A stretch of DNA of 64,000 nucleotides from Bacillota bacterium (GTDB lineage: Bacteria; Bacillota; Clostridia; Christensenellales; Aristaeellaceae): the NCBI GenBank assembly GCA_023404715.1, contig JAEYAR010000108.1:1-64000 (forward strand). The letters are read 5' to 3'. A program made the position numbers and the translations under genes. Below, piece after piece: positions 34,308 to 43,063 of this stretch (positions are counted from its first letter, which is position 1; every line of letters starts with the position of its first letter). The notes beneath the pieces were generated by a model. The model did no database searches, was not told the origin of the DNA, and saw only the letters and a list, made by a program, of their open reading frames with translations.

Positions 34308-34342
34308 ATATTACACAAAACCGAAGTTCACTGTCAAGTGAA
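34308..34342 (-). promoter_or_regulatory. promoter of the GH172 gene with an inverted repeat over the -35
   Basis: On the minus strand a perfect TTGACA (34337-34332) and TGTAAT (34313-34308) are 18 bp apart. The -35 is embedded in the inverted repeat TTCACT-TGAC-AGTGAA (34327-34342), placed so that a bound protein would block RNA polymerase. It lets the GH172-kinase-regulator genes be transcribed separately from the GH32 genes. Confidence 0.65.
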
Positions 34343-34347
34343 ACGCG

Positions 34348-34389
34348 AATCGCGGCGGGCCGCATGAATGATGGTGGCCTGCCGCGATT
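34348..34389 (-). other. strong hairpin after the first GH32-like gene
   Basis: AATCGCGGCGGGCC pairs with GGCCTGCCGCGATT (one mismatch) around a 14-nt loop, directly at the end of the GH32-like gene. No T run follows, so it probably marks a processed or stabilised 3' end rather than a simple terminator. Confidence 0.6.
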
Positions 34390-34390
34390 G

Positions 34391-35809
34391 TTACGCATTG
34401 GCTATTTTCACATTGCTGAAACGGACCTTGCCCTCCGAAACGAATAGGCCGAATGAATCCCCCTGCCTGTCGAGCATGCGCGTGCCCAGGGCGATGCGGT
34501 CATCCACATACACGATCAAAACGCTGCCATCCACCAACACGTCTATGTGGAAGCGATTGTCCGTAAAGGGGGATAGCGGGCGCTCCATTTCTACCTCGTA
34601 GGGGAATTTCTGGCCGCCGCGCTCCGTCATTCGAATAGCGGTCTTGTATTCAACGCGCCGGCGGAACGGGTCGACGATGGCGTAGTAACCCTCGGCAAAA
34701 CGCTCGTCTACATGCAGCGCGACGCCCAGCTGGGCGGTCTCATCTAAGATATCCACATCCAAGGATAGCCTGCAGGTTTCCGTCATAGGTTCGAGCAGCA
34801 AGCTCGCGTAGCTGTAGGGCGCATCCGCCTCCAGCGCGCCTTCACCGATGCGCCATTGGCCGCATAACGGATGGGGGCTTACGGGATGCACGGGTCCAAA
34901 GGCGTCCAACACCTCGGGCAGCGGCGATACGCGCAGCGTCCCGTCCGCCTCCTGATGAAGTTCGTGAACTACGAGGTTCCCGCCCCAGTCCCATTCGTTG
35001 CAGTCCTGTCCCTCGTGATTGCGGGGGTTGAAGCGATGGTCGTTTTGCTCCCGCGTCGGATTCCAACCGTACACGAAACGTCGTTTGCCGTCCGTTCCCG
35101 TCTTGGCAGCATAGAAGGCGCGGGTGTCAAAGGTATCCACCTCAGGCGTGATCCACGGTCCGCTTAAAGAATGGCTCATGCGGTACAGCGTTTGAAAACG
35201 GTCGGCGTAGGATGAATATACCAGATAGTACCAGTCTCCCCAACGGAACAGATCGGGGCATTCAAAGGCGCATTGTGCGTCCATGGGCGCGTAGAGCGGC
35301 TCGCAGTACGACCAGCGCCGCAAGTCGTCGGACTTGCACAGGCCTACGCAGCCGCGTCGGGTGGTGGGGCCCTTCTTCTGCGCCGCGAGAATCATCCACC
35401 AGCACGCCTCCTCCTCGTTCCAAAAGACGAAGGGATCGCGCCAGTGAACGGGCGCGTAGATGCATCCGTCTGAGGCGAAGGCGTCTTCGGGTACGGGCGT
35501 CCAGGCGACCAGGTCGCTGCTGGTGGCGTGGTTGATGAAATTGCGTTCGGGCTGGGTCTGAAAGGTGCAATAGAACATATGGTATACATTATCCACCTTG
35601 ATGACCGAGCCTGTGCCGCCCTCGATACCCGTATCGTGTTCGGTAAAGTGTACGTGATCGGTCGTAGAGAGCATCACCCAACCGTCGCGAAAGCCTTCCA
35701 ACCGCTTGGCGCGGTAATTGCGCAGGTAGAACGGCTTGAAGACGCCGCCGTCATAAAAAGGGATCATATCGCCGAGCACAGCGTTTTCCGGTTTGTAAAA
35801 GATACGCAT
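34391..35809 (-). CDS. GH32-like glycoside hydrolase, copy 1
   Basis: A 472-residue cytoplasmic protein with a five-bladed-propeller pattern followed by a beta-sandwich. The GH32 WMNDPNG start is replaced by GDMIPFYDGGVFKPFYL, with Asp14 as likely nucleophile; the RDP motif is HWRDPFVFWNEE, and the acid/base motif is FECPDLFRWGDWYY. Families with this variant are related to sucrose- and fructan-cleaving enzymes. It is 7 bp from a paralogue and both probably act on imported sugar. Function by family; substrate inferred. Confidence 0.83.
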   Translation of the reverse strand: MRIFYKPENAVLGDMIPFYDGGVFKPFYLRNYRAKRLEGFRDGWVMLSTTDHVHFTEHDTGIEGGTGSVIKVDNVYHMFYCTFQTQPERNFINHATSSDLVAWTPVPEDAFASDGCIYAPVHWRDPFVFWNEEEACWWMILAAQKKGPTTRRGCVGLCKSDDLRRWSYCEPLYAPMDAQCAFECPDLFRWGDWYYLVYSSYADRFQTLYRMSHSLSGPWITPEVDTFDTRAFYAAKTGTDGKRRFVYGWNPTREQNDHRFNPRNHEGQDCNEWDWGGNLVVHELHQEADGTLRVSPLPEVLDAFGPVHPVSPHPLCGQWRIGEGALEADAPYSYASLLLEPMTETCRLSLDVDILDETAQLGVALHVDERFAEGYYAIVDPFRRRVEYKTAIRMTERGGQKFPYEVEMERPLSPFTDNRFHIDVLVDGSVLIVYVDDRIALGTRMLDRQGDSFGLFVSEGKVRFSNVKIANA

Positions 35810-35816
35810 GATGCCG

Positions 35817-37250
35817 TCATCCTTTCTGTGGCAGTGTGTAGAGCGCCGTGTTGCGGAAGACTGCCTCGCCGTCGCTCACAATCAGGCCGAATTTGCGCGC
35901 ACGCAGGTCGTAGGCGCGGGAACTGAGGGCCACGCAGTCGTTTACATAGAGAACGACCGTCGTATCGTCCACAAAAATACGCACGTGGTAGCGCTCGTTG
36001 GGCACGAGCTTGAGCGGGCGTTCCAGCTCCACGGCATGCGGGAATGTCCAACCGCCCTGCTCGTGCATGCGCAGCGGTCCCTTCCATTCAACGCGTTGGC
36101 GCTTTGGTTCAAAATAAAAGTAGTATCCGCGCGCAAACTCCTCGTCTACCTGAAGGGCGATGCCGACCCGCTCCGTGCCCTCGGCAAAGGTGAACTCCGT
36201 CTCGAAACGGCACACGGAGGGCACTTCGTTGCGGCTAATAAGGCTGGCGTAGGCGTGCGGACTTTGCGCTGCGATCACCGCTTCGTCCACCTGCCACGCG
36301 CCGTTGAGCGGCTGCCATTGCAGGTCGTTGGGCACCGTGAGGGCGCGGGGCAGGGCCTCTACGGGCTTTACGCCCAAGGTGCCGTCCGCATGCTGTACCA
36401 GCTCGTGTACTACCATAGAGCCGCCCCAATCCCATGTGTTGTAATCATACCCGTCGTAATGCTCGGGGTCGAAACGCCATGTGTTTTGCGTGCGCGTGGG
36501 ATTCCAGCCGTACAGGTAACGGCGTCGGCCGTCGGCGCCCGTTTTGGCGGCGTAGAACGCACGTGCGTCGAAGGAATCGATCCTGGGTCGTATCCATGGC
36601 CCCTTTAGCGAGCGGCTCATGCGGTACAGGGTTTGAAAGCGGTCGGTGAACTGTGAAAATAAAAGGTACCACCATCCGTTCATATAGAACAGGTCGGGGC
36701 ACTCATAGGCGGACATGCAGGCGTTGGGCGCGTACAGCGGCTCGCAGCAACGCCAGCGGCGCAGGTCGTCGGACTTGCATAGGCCTACGCAGCCACGGCG
36801 GGCGGTCGGCCCCACGCTCTGCGCGCAGAGCAGCATCCACCACAGGCCTTCCTCTTCGTTGTAGAACACGAAGGGGTCGCGCCAGTCGGTTGGCAGATAA
36901 TAGCGCTCGTCCGGGCCGAAGGTCTCCTCGGGCAGCTCGGTCCACTGCTTCAAGTCGGGGCTTGTGGCGTGCCATACGTATTGGCGTTGTGGAGTGGACT
37001 GGAATTTGCAGTAGAACATATGATACATGCCCTCATGTCTGAGCACGCAGCCCGTGCCACCGCGGATGCCCGTGGGCGTTTCGCTATAATGGAGATGATC
37101 TCGCGTCGCCAGCATGTGCCAGCCGTCGGTCCGATCCGCGCCATAGTACGGATTCCAGTTCTTCAAATAAAACGGCTTGAACACGCCGTCCTCGAAGAAG
37201 GGAATTACGTCGCCGACGCGGGCATGCTGCGGGGTATAAAACAGTTCCAT
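35817..37250 (-). CDS. GH32-like glycoside hydrolase, copy 2
   Basis: A 477-residue paralogue of the next gene, with GDVIPFFEDGVFKPFYL, DWRDPFVFYNEEEG and YECPDLFYMNGWWY in the same positions, so all three catalytic acids are conserved in both. The pair shares long identical stretches (RRGCVGLCKSDDLRRW), consistent with a tandem duplication followed by divergence, perhaps toward different linkages or chain lengths. It is the first gene of the leftward operon, and its start region faces the divergent importer operon. Confidence 0.83.
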   Translation of the reverse strand: MELFYTPQHARVGDVIPFFEDGVFKPFYLKNWNPYYGADRTDGWHMLATRDHLHYSETPTGIRGGTGCVLRHEGMYHMFYCKFQSTPQRQYVWHATSPDLKQWTELPEETFGPDERYYLPTDWRDPFVFYNEEEGLWWMLLCAQSVGPTARRGCVGLCKSDDLRRWRCCEPLYAPNACMSAYECPDLFYMNGWWYLLFSQFTDRFQTLYRMSRSLKGPWIRPRIDSFDARAFYAAKTGADGRRRYLYGWNPTRTQNTWRFDPEHYDGYDYNTWDWGGSMVVHELVQHADGTLGVKPVEALPRALTVPNDLQWQPLNGAWQVDEAVIAAQSPHAYASLISRNEVPSVCRFETEFTFAEGTERVGIALQVDEEFARGYYFYFEPKRQRVEWKGPLRMHEQGGWTFPHAVELERPLKLVPNERYHVRIFVDDTTVVLYVNDCVALSSRAYDLRARKFGLIVSDGEAVFRNTALYTLPQKG

Positions 37251-37420
37251 GGCCGTATCCTCCCTTTTTACTTGATGCTTTGATTGTATCGGAAGGAAGG
37301 CGCCCGCGTATATGCAAGAAATATGATCTTTATCCTCTATTTGTGACTCTCTATTGGCAAAAGACCTTATTTCGCAGCTTCAAGGGTACGAAATGGAGCA
37401 TAAATGTCAGATTCTTTCGA

Positions 37421-37449
37421 TTTACCCCCGAAAATCGGATTGATATAAT
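37421..37449 (+). promoter_or_regulatory. extended -10 promoter of the sugar importer operon
   Basis: TTTACC (37421-37426) and TATAAT (37444-37449) are 17 bp apart, and TGA just before the -10 makes it an extended -10 promoter. It lies 30 bp before the first permease gene. The 228-bp gap to the divergent GH32-like gene should hold both promoters and any AraC-regulator sites. Confidence 0.75.
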
Positions 37450-37478
37450 AAGGGCACAACGTCAAAAGGGGTGAGGGC

Positions 37479-38399
37479 ATGGTTCAACCGATACGCAGAG
37501 CCGAAAGAAAGCATCGTTTTCGCAAGGAGTTGCCGTTTCACCTGATGCTGCTGCCCGGCGCGCTGATTGTATTCTTATTCAAATACATTCCTATGGGCGG
37601 ACTGTGCATCGCGTTTCAGGATTATTCGCCCATCTTCGGCCTTTTCGAACAGGAATGGGTCGGACTCGAGAACTTCGTCTATGTGTTTTCCACTCCCACT
37701 TTTCCGAGAGTGATTTACAACACCGTGTTCATCGCCGTGCTCAAGATCATCGCGGGCATCGTGGTGCCCGTAGCCTTCGCCCTGATGCTCAACGAGGTGC
37801 GCAGCATCGGCTATAAGCGCACGTTGCAAACTGTGGTATACCTGCCGCATTTCATCTCGTGGGTCGCGCTGGCGGGTATCTTTCTAGATGTGCTCAGCAT
37901 GGACGGTATTGTGAACAACACATTGGGCAAGCTGGGCCTAGATCCGGTCTACTTTCTGGGCGACGAAAAGGTATTTCCCTACACCATGGTGGTCACGGAT
38001 GTATGGAAAACATTCGGTTGGAACACCATCGTGTATCTGGCGGCGATCACAGGCGTAGACCCCGCGCTGTACGAGGCGGCTTATTTGGACGGCGCAGGGC
38101 GTTTTCGACAGACGGTGCATGTGACGCTGCCCACCATCATGCCCATTGTGGTGCTGATGACCATCCTATCTATCGGCAATGTTCTTCGGGCGGGTTTCGA
38201 CCAGATCTTCAATCTCTACTCCCCGCTGGTGTACTCCACAGGCGATATCATCGACACGTTCGTGTACCGTCTGGGCATCGTAAGCGCGCAATTTGGCCCG
38301 GCGACGGCGGTCGGCCTCTTTCAATCGCTCGTATCCTGCGCGCTGATCGTGACGGGTTATTGGGCGGCGGATCATTTTGCGGGCTACCGCGTATTCTGA
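37479..38399 (+). CDS. CUT1 ABC transporter permease, LplB type
   Basis: A 306-residue permease opening with the LplB pattern (KYIPMGGLCIAFQDYSPIFG) and with an EAA loop YEAAYLDGAGRFRQTVHVTLP. It is clearly paralogous to the permease at 819. It should import the oligosaccharide that the GH32-like and GH172 enzymes cleave. No ATPase is encoded nearby. RBS AAAGGGG precedes the ATG. Confidence 0.92.
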   Translation: MVQPIRRAERKHRFRKELPFHLMLLPGALIVFLFKYIPMGGLCIAFQDYSPIFGLFEQEWVGLENFVYVFSTPTFPRVIYNTVFIAVLKIIAGIVVPVAFALMLNEVRSIGYKRTLQTVVYLPHFISWVALAGIFLDVLSMDGIVNNTLGKLGLDPVYFLGDEKVFPYTMVVTDVWKTFGWNTIVYLAAITGVDPALYEAAYLDGAGRFRQTVHVTLPTIMPIVVLMTILSIGNVLRAGFDQIFNLYSPLVYSTGDIIDTFVYRLGIVSAQFGPATAVGLFQSLVSCALIVTGYWAADHFAGYRVF

Positions 38400-38414
38400 G
38401 GAGGCGACGAGATC

Positions 38415-39302
38415 ATGAAACAGACGCGTCCGCAAAAGATTTACTGTGCTTTCAACTACGTGTTTCTCACCTCGCTGGCTATCATCTGCCTGCTGCCCAT
38501 GGTCAACATCGTGGCGCTATCGTTTTCCTCGCGCAACATGGTCAACGCGGGATTGGTATCGCTTTGGCCCCGTCAATTCACCCTTGGCTCCTACAGCTAC
38601 ATGCTGGAAAAGAGCGGCTTGTTTCCGGCGCTTTTGGTCACGCTCAAGCGAGTAGGGATTGGGCTCGGCGTTAATTTGGTGATGACCGTCCTCGTGGCCT
38701 ATCCGCTCTCTAAGGATGAAACGGCGTTTCGCAGCCGTAGGATCTACGTCGGCTTCTTCCTGTTTTCTATGATTTTTAACGGCGGCCTGATTCCCACCTA
38801 TCTGCTCATCAAGGAGCTATCCTTGCTGGATACCGTATGGGCGCTCATATTGCCCAATGCCGTGACCATGTACTATGTGCTGCTCATGCTGAATTTCTTC
38901 CGCGGCATTCCCACGAGCATCGAGGAAGCTGCAGTGGTGGACGGCGCCAACCGCTGGCAAACGCTGGTGCGCATCTATCTGCCCCTTTCCCTTCCTTCGC
39001 TGGCGACGATTACGCTGTTCATCATCGTAGGACATTGGAACGAGTGGTTTGACGGCATGATTTACAACAACAAGCCCGCGCACTATCCGCTGATGACCTT
39101 TCTGCAATACCACGTGATCAACTTTAAAACTTCGGATTTGCGTCCTGAGCAGATCGCCGCCAACCCCGCTTTGGCAGATCTAGACGGCCGCGCGATCAAA
39201 TCCGCCGGCATTGTGTTGTGTACGCTCCCCATCCTGTGTTTCTACCCCTTCCTGCAACGTTACTTTGTCTCCGGCATCGTCATGGGCAGCGTGAAGGGTT
39301 AA
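38415..39302 (+). CDS. CUT1 ABC transporter permease, LplC/YtcP type
   Basis: A 295-residue permease, partner of the preceding one (16-bp gap). The EAA loop is EEAAVVDGANRWQTLVRIYLP and the C-terminus is QRYFVSGIVMGSVKG, the usual YtcP end. About six membrane helices. A stretch of about 20 residues before the last helix (QIAANPALADLDGRA) is longer than in many relatives. Confidence 0.92.
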   Translation: MKQTRPQKIYCAFNYVFLTSLAIICLLPMVNIVALSFSSRNMVNAGLVSLWPRQFTLGSYSYMLEKSGLFPALLVTLKRVGIGLGVNLVMTVLVAYPLSKDETAFRSRRIYVGFFLFSMIFNGGLIPTYLLIKELSLLDTVWALILPNAVTMYYVLLMLNFFRGIPTSIEEAAVVDGANRWQTLVRIYLPLSLPSLATITLFIIVGHWNEWFDGMIYNNKPAHYPLMTFLQYHVINFKTSDLRPEQIAANPALADLDGRAIKSAGIVLCTLPILCFYPFLQRYFVSGIVMGSVKG

Positions 39303-39335
39303 GAAAAAGAATAGAACAAAGGAGGCACCTTATTT

Positions 39336-41015
39336 ATGAAAAGACTTCGTCAGCTTCTCTTGGCAACGCTCGTTTGCGCGCTGTTGTCATCCGGGTTCGC
39401 CTTTGCCGAGAGCGGTGAAAGCCTCTCCCAATGGGCGATGGACGAGCCTGTGACCGTATCCATCATCAAAAAGCAGAACCCCGCCGTGATTCGCTATGTG
39501 GACGGCGAGAGCGCTACCGACAACATCTACCACAATACCTATCGCGATCAGCTCAACATCGAGCTGGATTATCAGATCCATGGCGACAGCGATGAGTATC
39601 TGCAAAAGCTGACCATGGCGATCGCCTCAGGCGACCTACCGGACCTGCTCTTTTTGCCTATGGATCAGTACACTCAGCTTGCCAAGGCAGGAAAGCTGTG
39701 GGATATGGGTCCGATCTTGGAGAAATATGCCTCGGATCTGACGAAGAGCTGCATGAATTCCGATGGCGGCGCGCTGATGGAGGCCGCTAAGGTGGACGAT
39801 ACCCTGTACTGCATTCCCACGGGCAACGCGCAGCGCATTCCCTCGCAGTATTTATGGATCCGAAAGGATTGGCTGGACAAGCTCGGCCTTTCGCTGCCCG
39901 ATACGTTTGACGACGTAGTGGAAATCGCCCGCGCTTTTAAGCACAACGATCCCGACGGCAACGGCAAAAACGATACCTGGGGCCTGGGCCTTTGTAATGA
40001 GATGTCCGATTATAGCGGGTTTGGCACGGCAGAGGGCGTGTTGAACGCCTTTGGCGGTTCGTTGCTCAGGCAAATCTGGGTGGAGGATGAAAACGGCGAA
40101 ATGGTGTACGTCCCCACCACCGAAGGCACCCGCGAGGGCCTGGCGCAGCTCGCAGCGTTGTTTGCGGAGGGATTGATTAACGAGGAATTCGGCGTGACCG
40201 ACGCGGACGGCGTAGGCGAGGCGGTCGCCGCGGGCAAGTGCGGCCTGTTTTACGGCGGCGACGGCATCTCTTGGGGCTACGGCCGGGATGCCATCGCCAA
40301 CAATCCCGATTGCGGCTGGGTATGTGTCAACGCGCCGTCCAAGGAAGGCGGCATGGCGAGCGCCTACTCCTTCATCCAACTGGAGTATGTGTATGCCGTC
40401 AATAAGGAGTTTGAACATCCTGAAGCGCTGGTAAAGCTGGTCAACTTCAATAACGACCGAATCAACAGCCCGGAGGCCACGCTGGATTCGCTGGCCGTGT
40501 GGGGCGTGAACCCGGAGACTGGCATCAACCAATGCGATTACACCTACGGCTTGGTAGATCCCTATCAAAACAAAGCAATCGGTTACAACACCACCATCGG
40601 CGAGGTGTTCAAGGGCGAGCTGGACGCCGAAGACCTGATGCCCGAGGCCTACCGTTACTACGAGGGCATCAAGCGCTATGTAGACGAGGGGTGGGATAAG
40701 ACTGGCAGCGCTAATCCCGAGGACCTGACCGCCTTCCAGTATGCCATGTGCTGGGGCCCGCAGTTTGGCTCGTGGACGCGTTATCAGGAGCAAAACGACG
40801 AGGGCAAGATCATCATGAGCGCCTATTACGGCTCCCCCACCAAGACCATGGTGAAGCGCTGGTCCACCCTGCTATCCATGCAGGAGGAGACCTTCACCAA
40901 GATCATCGCGGGCAGCGACGCCATTGAAGCGTTCGATTTCATCGTAGAGCAATGGAAGACGCTGGGCGGCAGCGAGATTGCCGCTGAAATGAAAGAGGCT
41001 TTCGGCGCTAAATAA
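39336..41015 (+). CDS. extracellular solute-binding protein, LipO-like
   Basis: A 559-residue secreted binding protein. The signal peptide ends AFA before ESGES with no lipobox cysteine. A Ca-binding-like loop NDPDGNGKNDTWG lies near residue 210. The large size and the many aromatic residues fit an oligosaccharide ligand. It is the last gene of the importer operon; RBS AAAGGAGG lies upstream and an intrinsic terminator follows. Confidence 0.9.
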   Translation: MKRLRQLLLATLVCALLSSGFAFAESGESLSQWAMDEPVTVSIIKKQNPAVIRYVDGESATDNIYHNTYRDQLNIELDYQIHGDSDEYLQKLTMAIASGDLPDLLFLPMDQYTQLAKAGKLWDMGPILEKYASDLTKSCMNSDGGALMEAAKVDDTLYCIPTGNAQRIPSQYLWIRKDWLDKLGLSLPDTFDDVVEIARAFKHNDPDGNGKNDTWGLGLCNEMSDYSGFGTAEGVLNAFGGSLLRQIWVEDENGEMVYVPTTEGTREGLAQLAALFAEGLINEEFGVTDADGVGEAVAAGKCGLFYGGDGISWGYGRDAIANNPDCGWVCVNAPSKEGGMASAYSFIQLEYVYAVNKEFEHPEALVKLVNFNNDRINSPEATLDSLAVWGVNPETGINQCDYTYGLVDPYQNKAIGYNTTIGEVFKGELDAEDLMPEAYRYYEGIKRYVDEGWDKTGSANPEDLTAFQYAMCWGPQFGSWTRYQEQNDEGKIIMSAYYGSPTKTMVKRWSTLLSMQEETFTKIIAGSDAIEAFDFIVEQWKTLGGSEIAAEMKEAFGAK

Positions 41016-41072
41016 CGGCGTGCCGCGCGCTGCATTTACGGCCTGACCGTCAGGAAAAGGATATATGTTTCA

Positions 41073-41123
41073 AAAACACGGCTTTGGGTGCTCAGTAGAG
41101 TAAGACCGCCCAAGCCGTGTTTT
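41073..41123 (+). terminator. intrinsic terminator of the sugar importer operon
   Basis: AAAACACGGCTTTGGGTG pairs with CGCCCAAGCCGTGTTTT; the right arm ends in the T run. Confidence 0.85.
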
Positions 41124-41137
41124 GCTCCATTTTTGGG

Positions 41138-41166
41138 TTGCACAAATCCCCTGCGGTGGTTATCAT
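41138..41166 (+). promoter_or_regulatory. promoter of the unknown gene at 41195
   Basis: TTGCAC and TATCAT are 17 bp apart, ending 28 bp before the GTG start codon. Confidence 0.65.
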
Positions 41167-41194
41167 TAGAATAGGCAGTCAGGAGGTGGGGGCC

Positions 41195-42010
41195 GTGCTG
41201 GAGTATTTGACATTGGTTCTAGCGCCCTTTGCGCAGGGGGAGACGCGTGTACAGGTGCGCGTATACGACGGCAGCGTGGAAGTGACGGTGGATAGCCTGA
41301 TCTACCCGCGGGAAAACGGGGTCGTCTGGATGGAGGAGCAAACCGCACAGCGATGGCTCAAGGCGCTGGAAGACCTGCGCATCAGCGGCTGGCGGTCGAG
41401 CTATCAGCGGGAGGAGTCCGCCTTGGACGCGCTGAGCTGGTCGCTTGAATACAAGCAGGCGGGCAAGCGCTGCCGGCATATCGGCGGGCAAAGCGCCTAT
41501 CCGCCCAATTGGCTGGACTTCCTCGCCGTCATGGACTGCATCGCGCCTATACTCGATCCGGCGCAGATCGACCGGCTGAGCCTGACGGTACAATATCCAT
41601 TGGCCCCCGAGGACGAGCAGGATGCCTGCCGCGAATTCCTGGTGCTGGATCGAGGCCGGGGCGTCCTCATGCTGGGCAGCATGCGGCCGGACGGCAGCGT
41701 GTCGTCGCAAAGCTATTTTGCCCCGGAGGACGTAGGCATGCTGCTGGAGCGGTGCAGGACGCTATCCTGGGAATGGCAGGGGGATACGGGGGAAGAAGAG
41801 GCGGGAATCCCCGCCTATGAGCTGGAGCTTGAGTACCATAAGAACGGGACCTGGGAGAAGAAGGGCTTCTACCGCCGCGAGGAGCTGCCTGACGGATGGC
41901 GAACGCTGATGGACGCGGTGGAGGCGTTCCGCCGCTCGCACGCGCAAAGCGAGCGCATGTTTTCAAGGCGCGCGTACGGCGGAGATTTGAGCGGCGAAAA
42001 AGAGCTTTAA
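41195..42010 (+). CDS. conserved-looking protein of unknown function
   Basis: A 271-residue soluble protein without signal peptide or membrane helix, rich in Trp, Glu and Arg. I do not recognise a domain. It is monocistronic, with its own promoter and a shared terminator. GTG 41195 is the likely start: AGGAGGTGG lies 8 bp upstream and no ATG with an RBS exists; the earlier ATG at 41117 lies upstream of the promoter. Confidence 0.75.
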   Translation: MLEYLTLVLAPFAQGETRVQVRVYDGSVEVTVDSLIYPRENGVVWMEEQTAQRWLKALEDLRISGWRSSYQREESALDALSWSLEYKQAGKRCRHIGGQSAYPPNWLDFLAVMDCIAPILDPAQIDRLSLTVQYPLAPEDEQDACREFLVLDRGRGVLMLGSMRPDGSVSSQSYFAPEDVGMLLERCRTLSWEWQGDTGEEEAGIPAYELELEYHKNGTWEKKGFYRREELPDGWRTLMDAVEAFRRSHAQSERMFSRRAYGGDLSGEKEL

Positions 42011-42045
42011 AAAAGCGGGAGTCCTTCTTTAGTGGAAGCTCCCGC
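42009..42045 (-). terminator. intrinsic terminator of the DnaD-DnaC-FMN operon
   Basis: On the minus strand GCGGGAG and CTCCCGC (with inner TCC/GGA pairs) are followed by six Ts. It overlaps the stop codon of the convergent gene and may serve both sides. Confidence 0.85.
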
Positions 42046-42054
42046 TCGCGCGTT

Positions 42055-43041
42055 TTAGATATCCTGATACATGAGCAGCAAACGATTTTTGATCACCGCC
42101 GCGGCCCGCGCGGGGTCGAGATAGGCGAGCGTATAACGCACGTCGTCCGGGCCTTCGAGGCGATGGACGATTTCCACCGGCTCTGGCCCTACGTGCCAGG
42201 TTTCCGTGATCGCGCGCACATCAAGAGGATAGACATCGCTAAAACCTGTAAATTCTACGGCAGACCCGTCTTCCAAATGCGCCACCCTAACCGGCGCGCC
42301 GTACTTGACTTGCAAATGCTCCGCGAGGAGAAGGAAAGCGGACACGTCGGTATCCCTCAACGTATAGGACACGCTGTACAGCGCGTCTTCCCAGAAAGCG
42401 TAGCACAGGTCCGCCTCCAGCTCGCCCAGGAGCAGCACGTCGCAGTGGATTTCCGCTAAGCCGTCGGAGGGATACGCCTCTGCGCCCTGCTCGCGCATCC
42501 GGCCCGTCACCTCGTCCTTTGTCATGCCGAAGCGGATGCCATTCCGGATTTCAAAGGGCTGCGACTCGTCATAGCCGACCGGCGCGGGTGCCTTGGTAGG
42601 CTCAGGGGTCGGGGAAGGCGTGGGCGCCGGGGTCGGGGAGGGCGTAGGCTCGGGCGTCGGGGAGGGCGTGGGCTTAGAGGTCGGAGCGGGAGATGCTGTA
42701 GGCGTTGGGGCGACGGGGATGCCCGCGCCCTCGGCCGCGATTCGCAGCGCCTCCTGGATGGCCCCGCTGGTCATCGTCGCGCCGGATATGGCGTCGAAGT
42801 CGGCGGATGCGGCGGACTGACCGATCAGCGAGTCGAAGCCGCGCTCGATGACGTCGGCCCCGAAGCCGGGCGTTTCGCTGTGCTCCGTCACGTCAAAAGA
42901 AGCGATCTTGCCGTCCTCGATGCCGACGACGATTTTCATCGGGAAAAACCCTTCTACCTCGATTTCCTGCAGCCGCACGTCGGCCCGGACGGTCAAGGGC
43001 AGAAGCAGCAGGGCGAGGGCGCAGGCGATCTTGCGTTTCAT
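42055..43041 (-). CDS. secreted FMN-binding domain protein with a Pro-Thr linker
   Basis: A 328-residue exported protein. A signal peptide ends RA before DVRLQ. The first domain (residues 22-108) is an FMN_bind domain with flavinylation motif DAISGATMTS, where Thr89 would carry FMN through a phosphoester. A linker of about 42 residues made of PTPSPTPEPT repeats joins a second domain opening IRFGMTKDEV, reminiscent of SmpA/OmlA-like folds. It lies 22 bp after a replication loader gene, so the operon is mixed in function. A role in electron transfer outside the membrane is likely; an ApbE flavin transferase would have to be encoded elsewhere. Confidence 0.8.
   Translation of the reverse strand: MKRKIACALALLLLPLTVRADVRLQEIEVEGFFPMKIVVGIEDGKIASFDVTEHSETPGFGADVIERGFDSLIGQSAASADFDAISGATMTSGAIQEALRIAAEGAGIPVAPTPTASPAPTSKPTPSPTPEPTPSPTPAPTPSPTPEPTKAPAPVGYDESQPFEIRNGIRFGMTKDEVTGRMREQGAEAYPSDGLAEIHCDVLLLGELEADLCYAFWEDALYSVSYTLRDTDVSAFLLLAEHLQVKYGAPVRVAHLEDGSAVEFTGFSDVYPLDVRAITETWHVGPEPVEIVHRLEGPDDVRYTLAYLDPARAAAVIKNRLLLMYQDI
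42583..42708 (-). repeat. tandem coding repeat for the Pro-Thr-Ser linker
   Basis: This stretch encodes repeated PTPSPTPEPT-type units in the FMN-binding protein. The DNA repeats imperfectly every 30 bp or so, and such tracts vary in length between strains through slippage. Confidence 0.8.
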
Positions 43042-43063
43042 CTCATTCTTCCCCTTTCATAGG

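Noticed and set aside
42583..42708. Regular repeats resembling a CRISPR or satellite array
   Set aside because: The period and sequence are explained by codons for a Pro-Thr-Ser linker inside the FMN-binding protein; there are no spacers.
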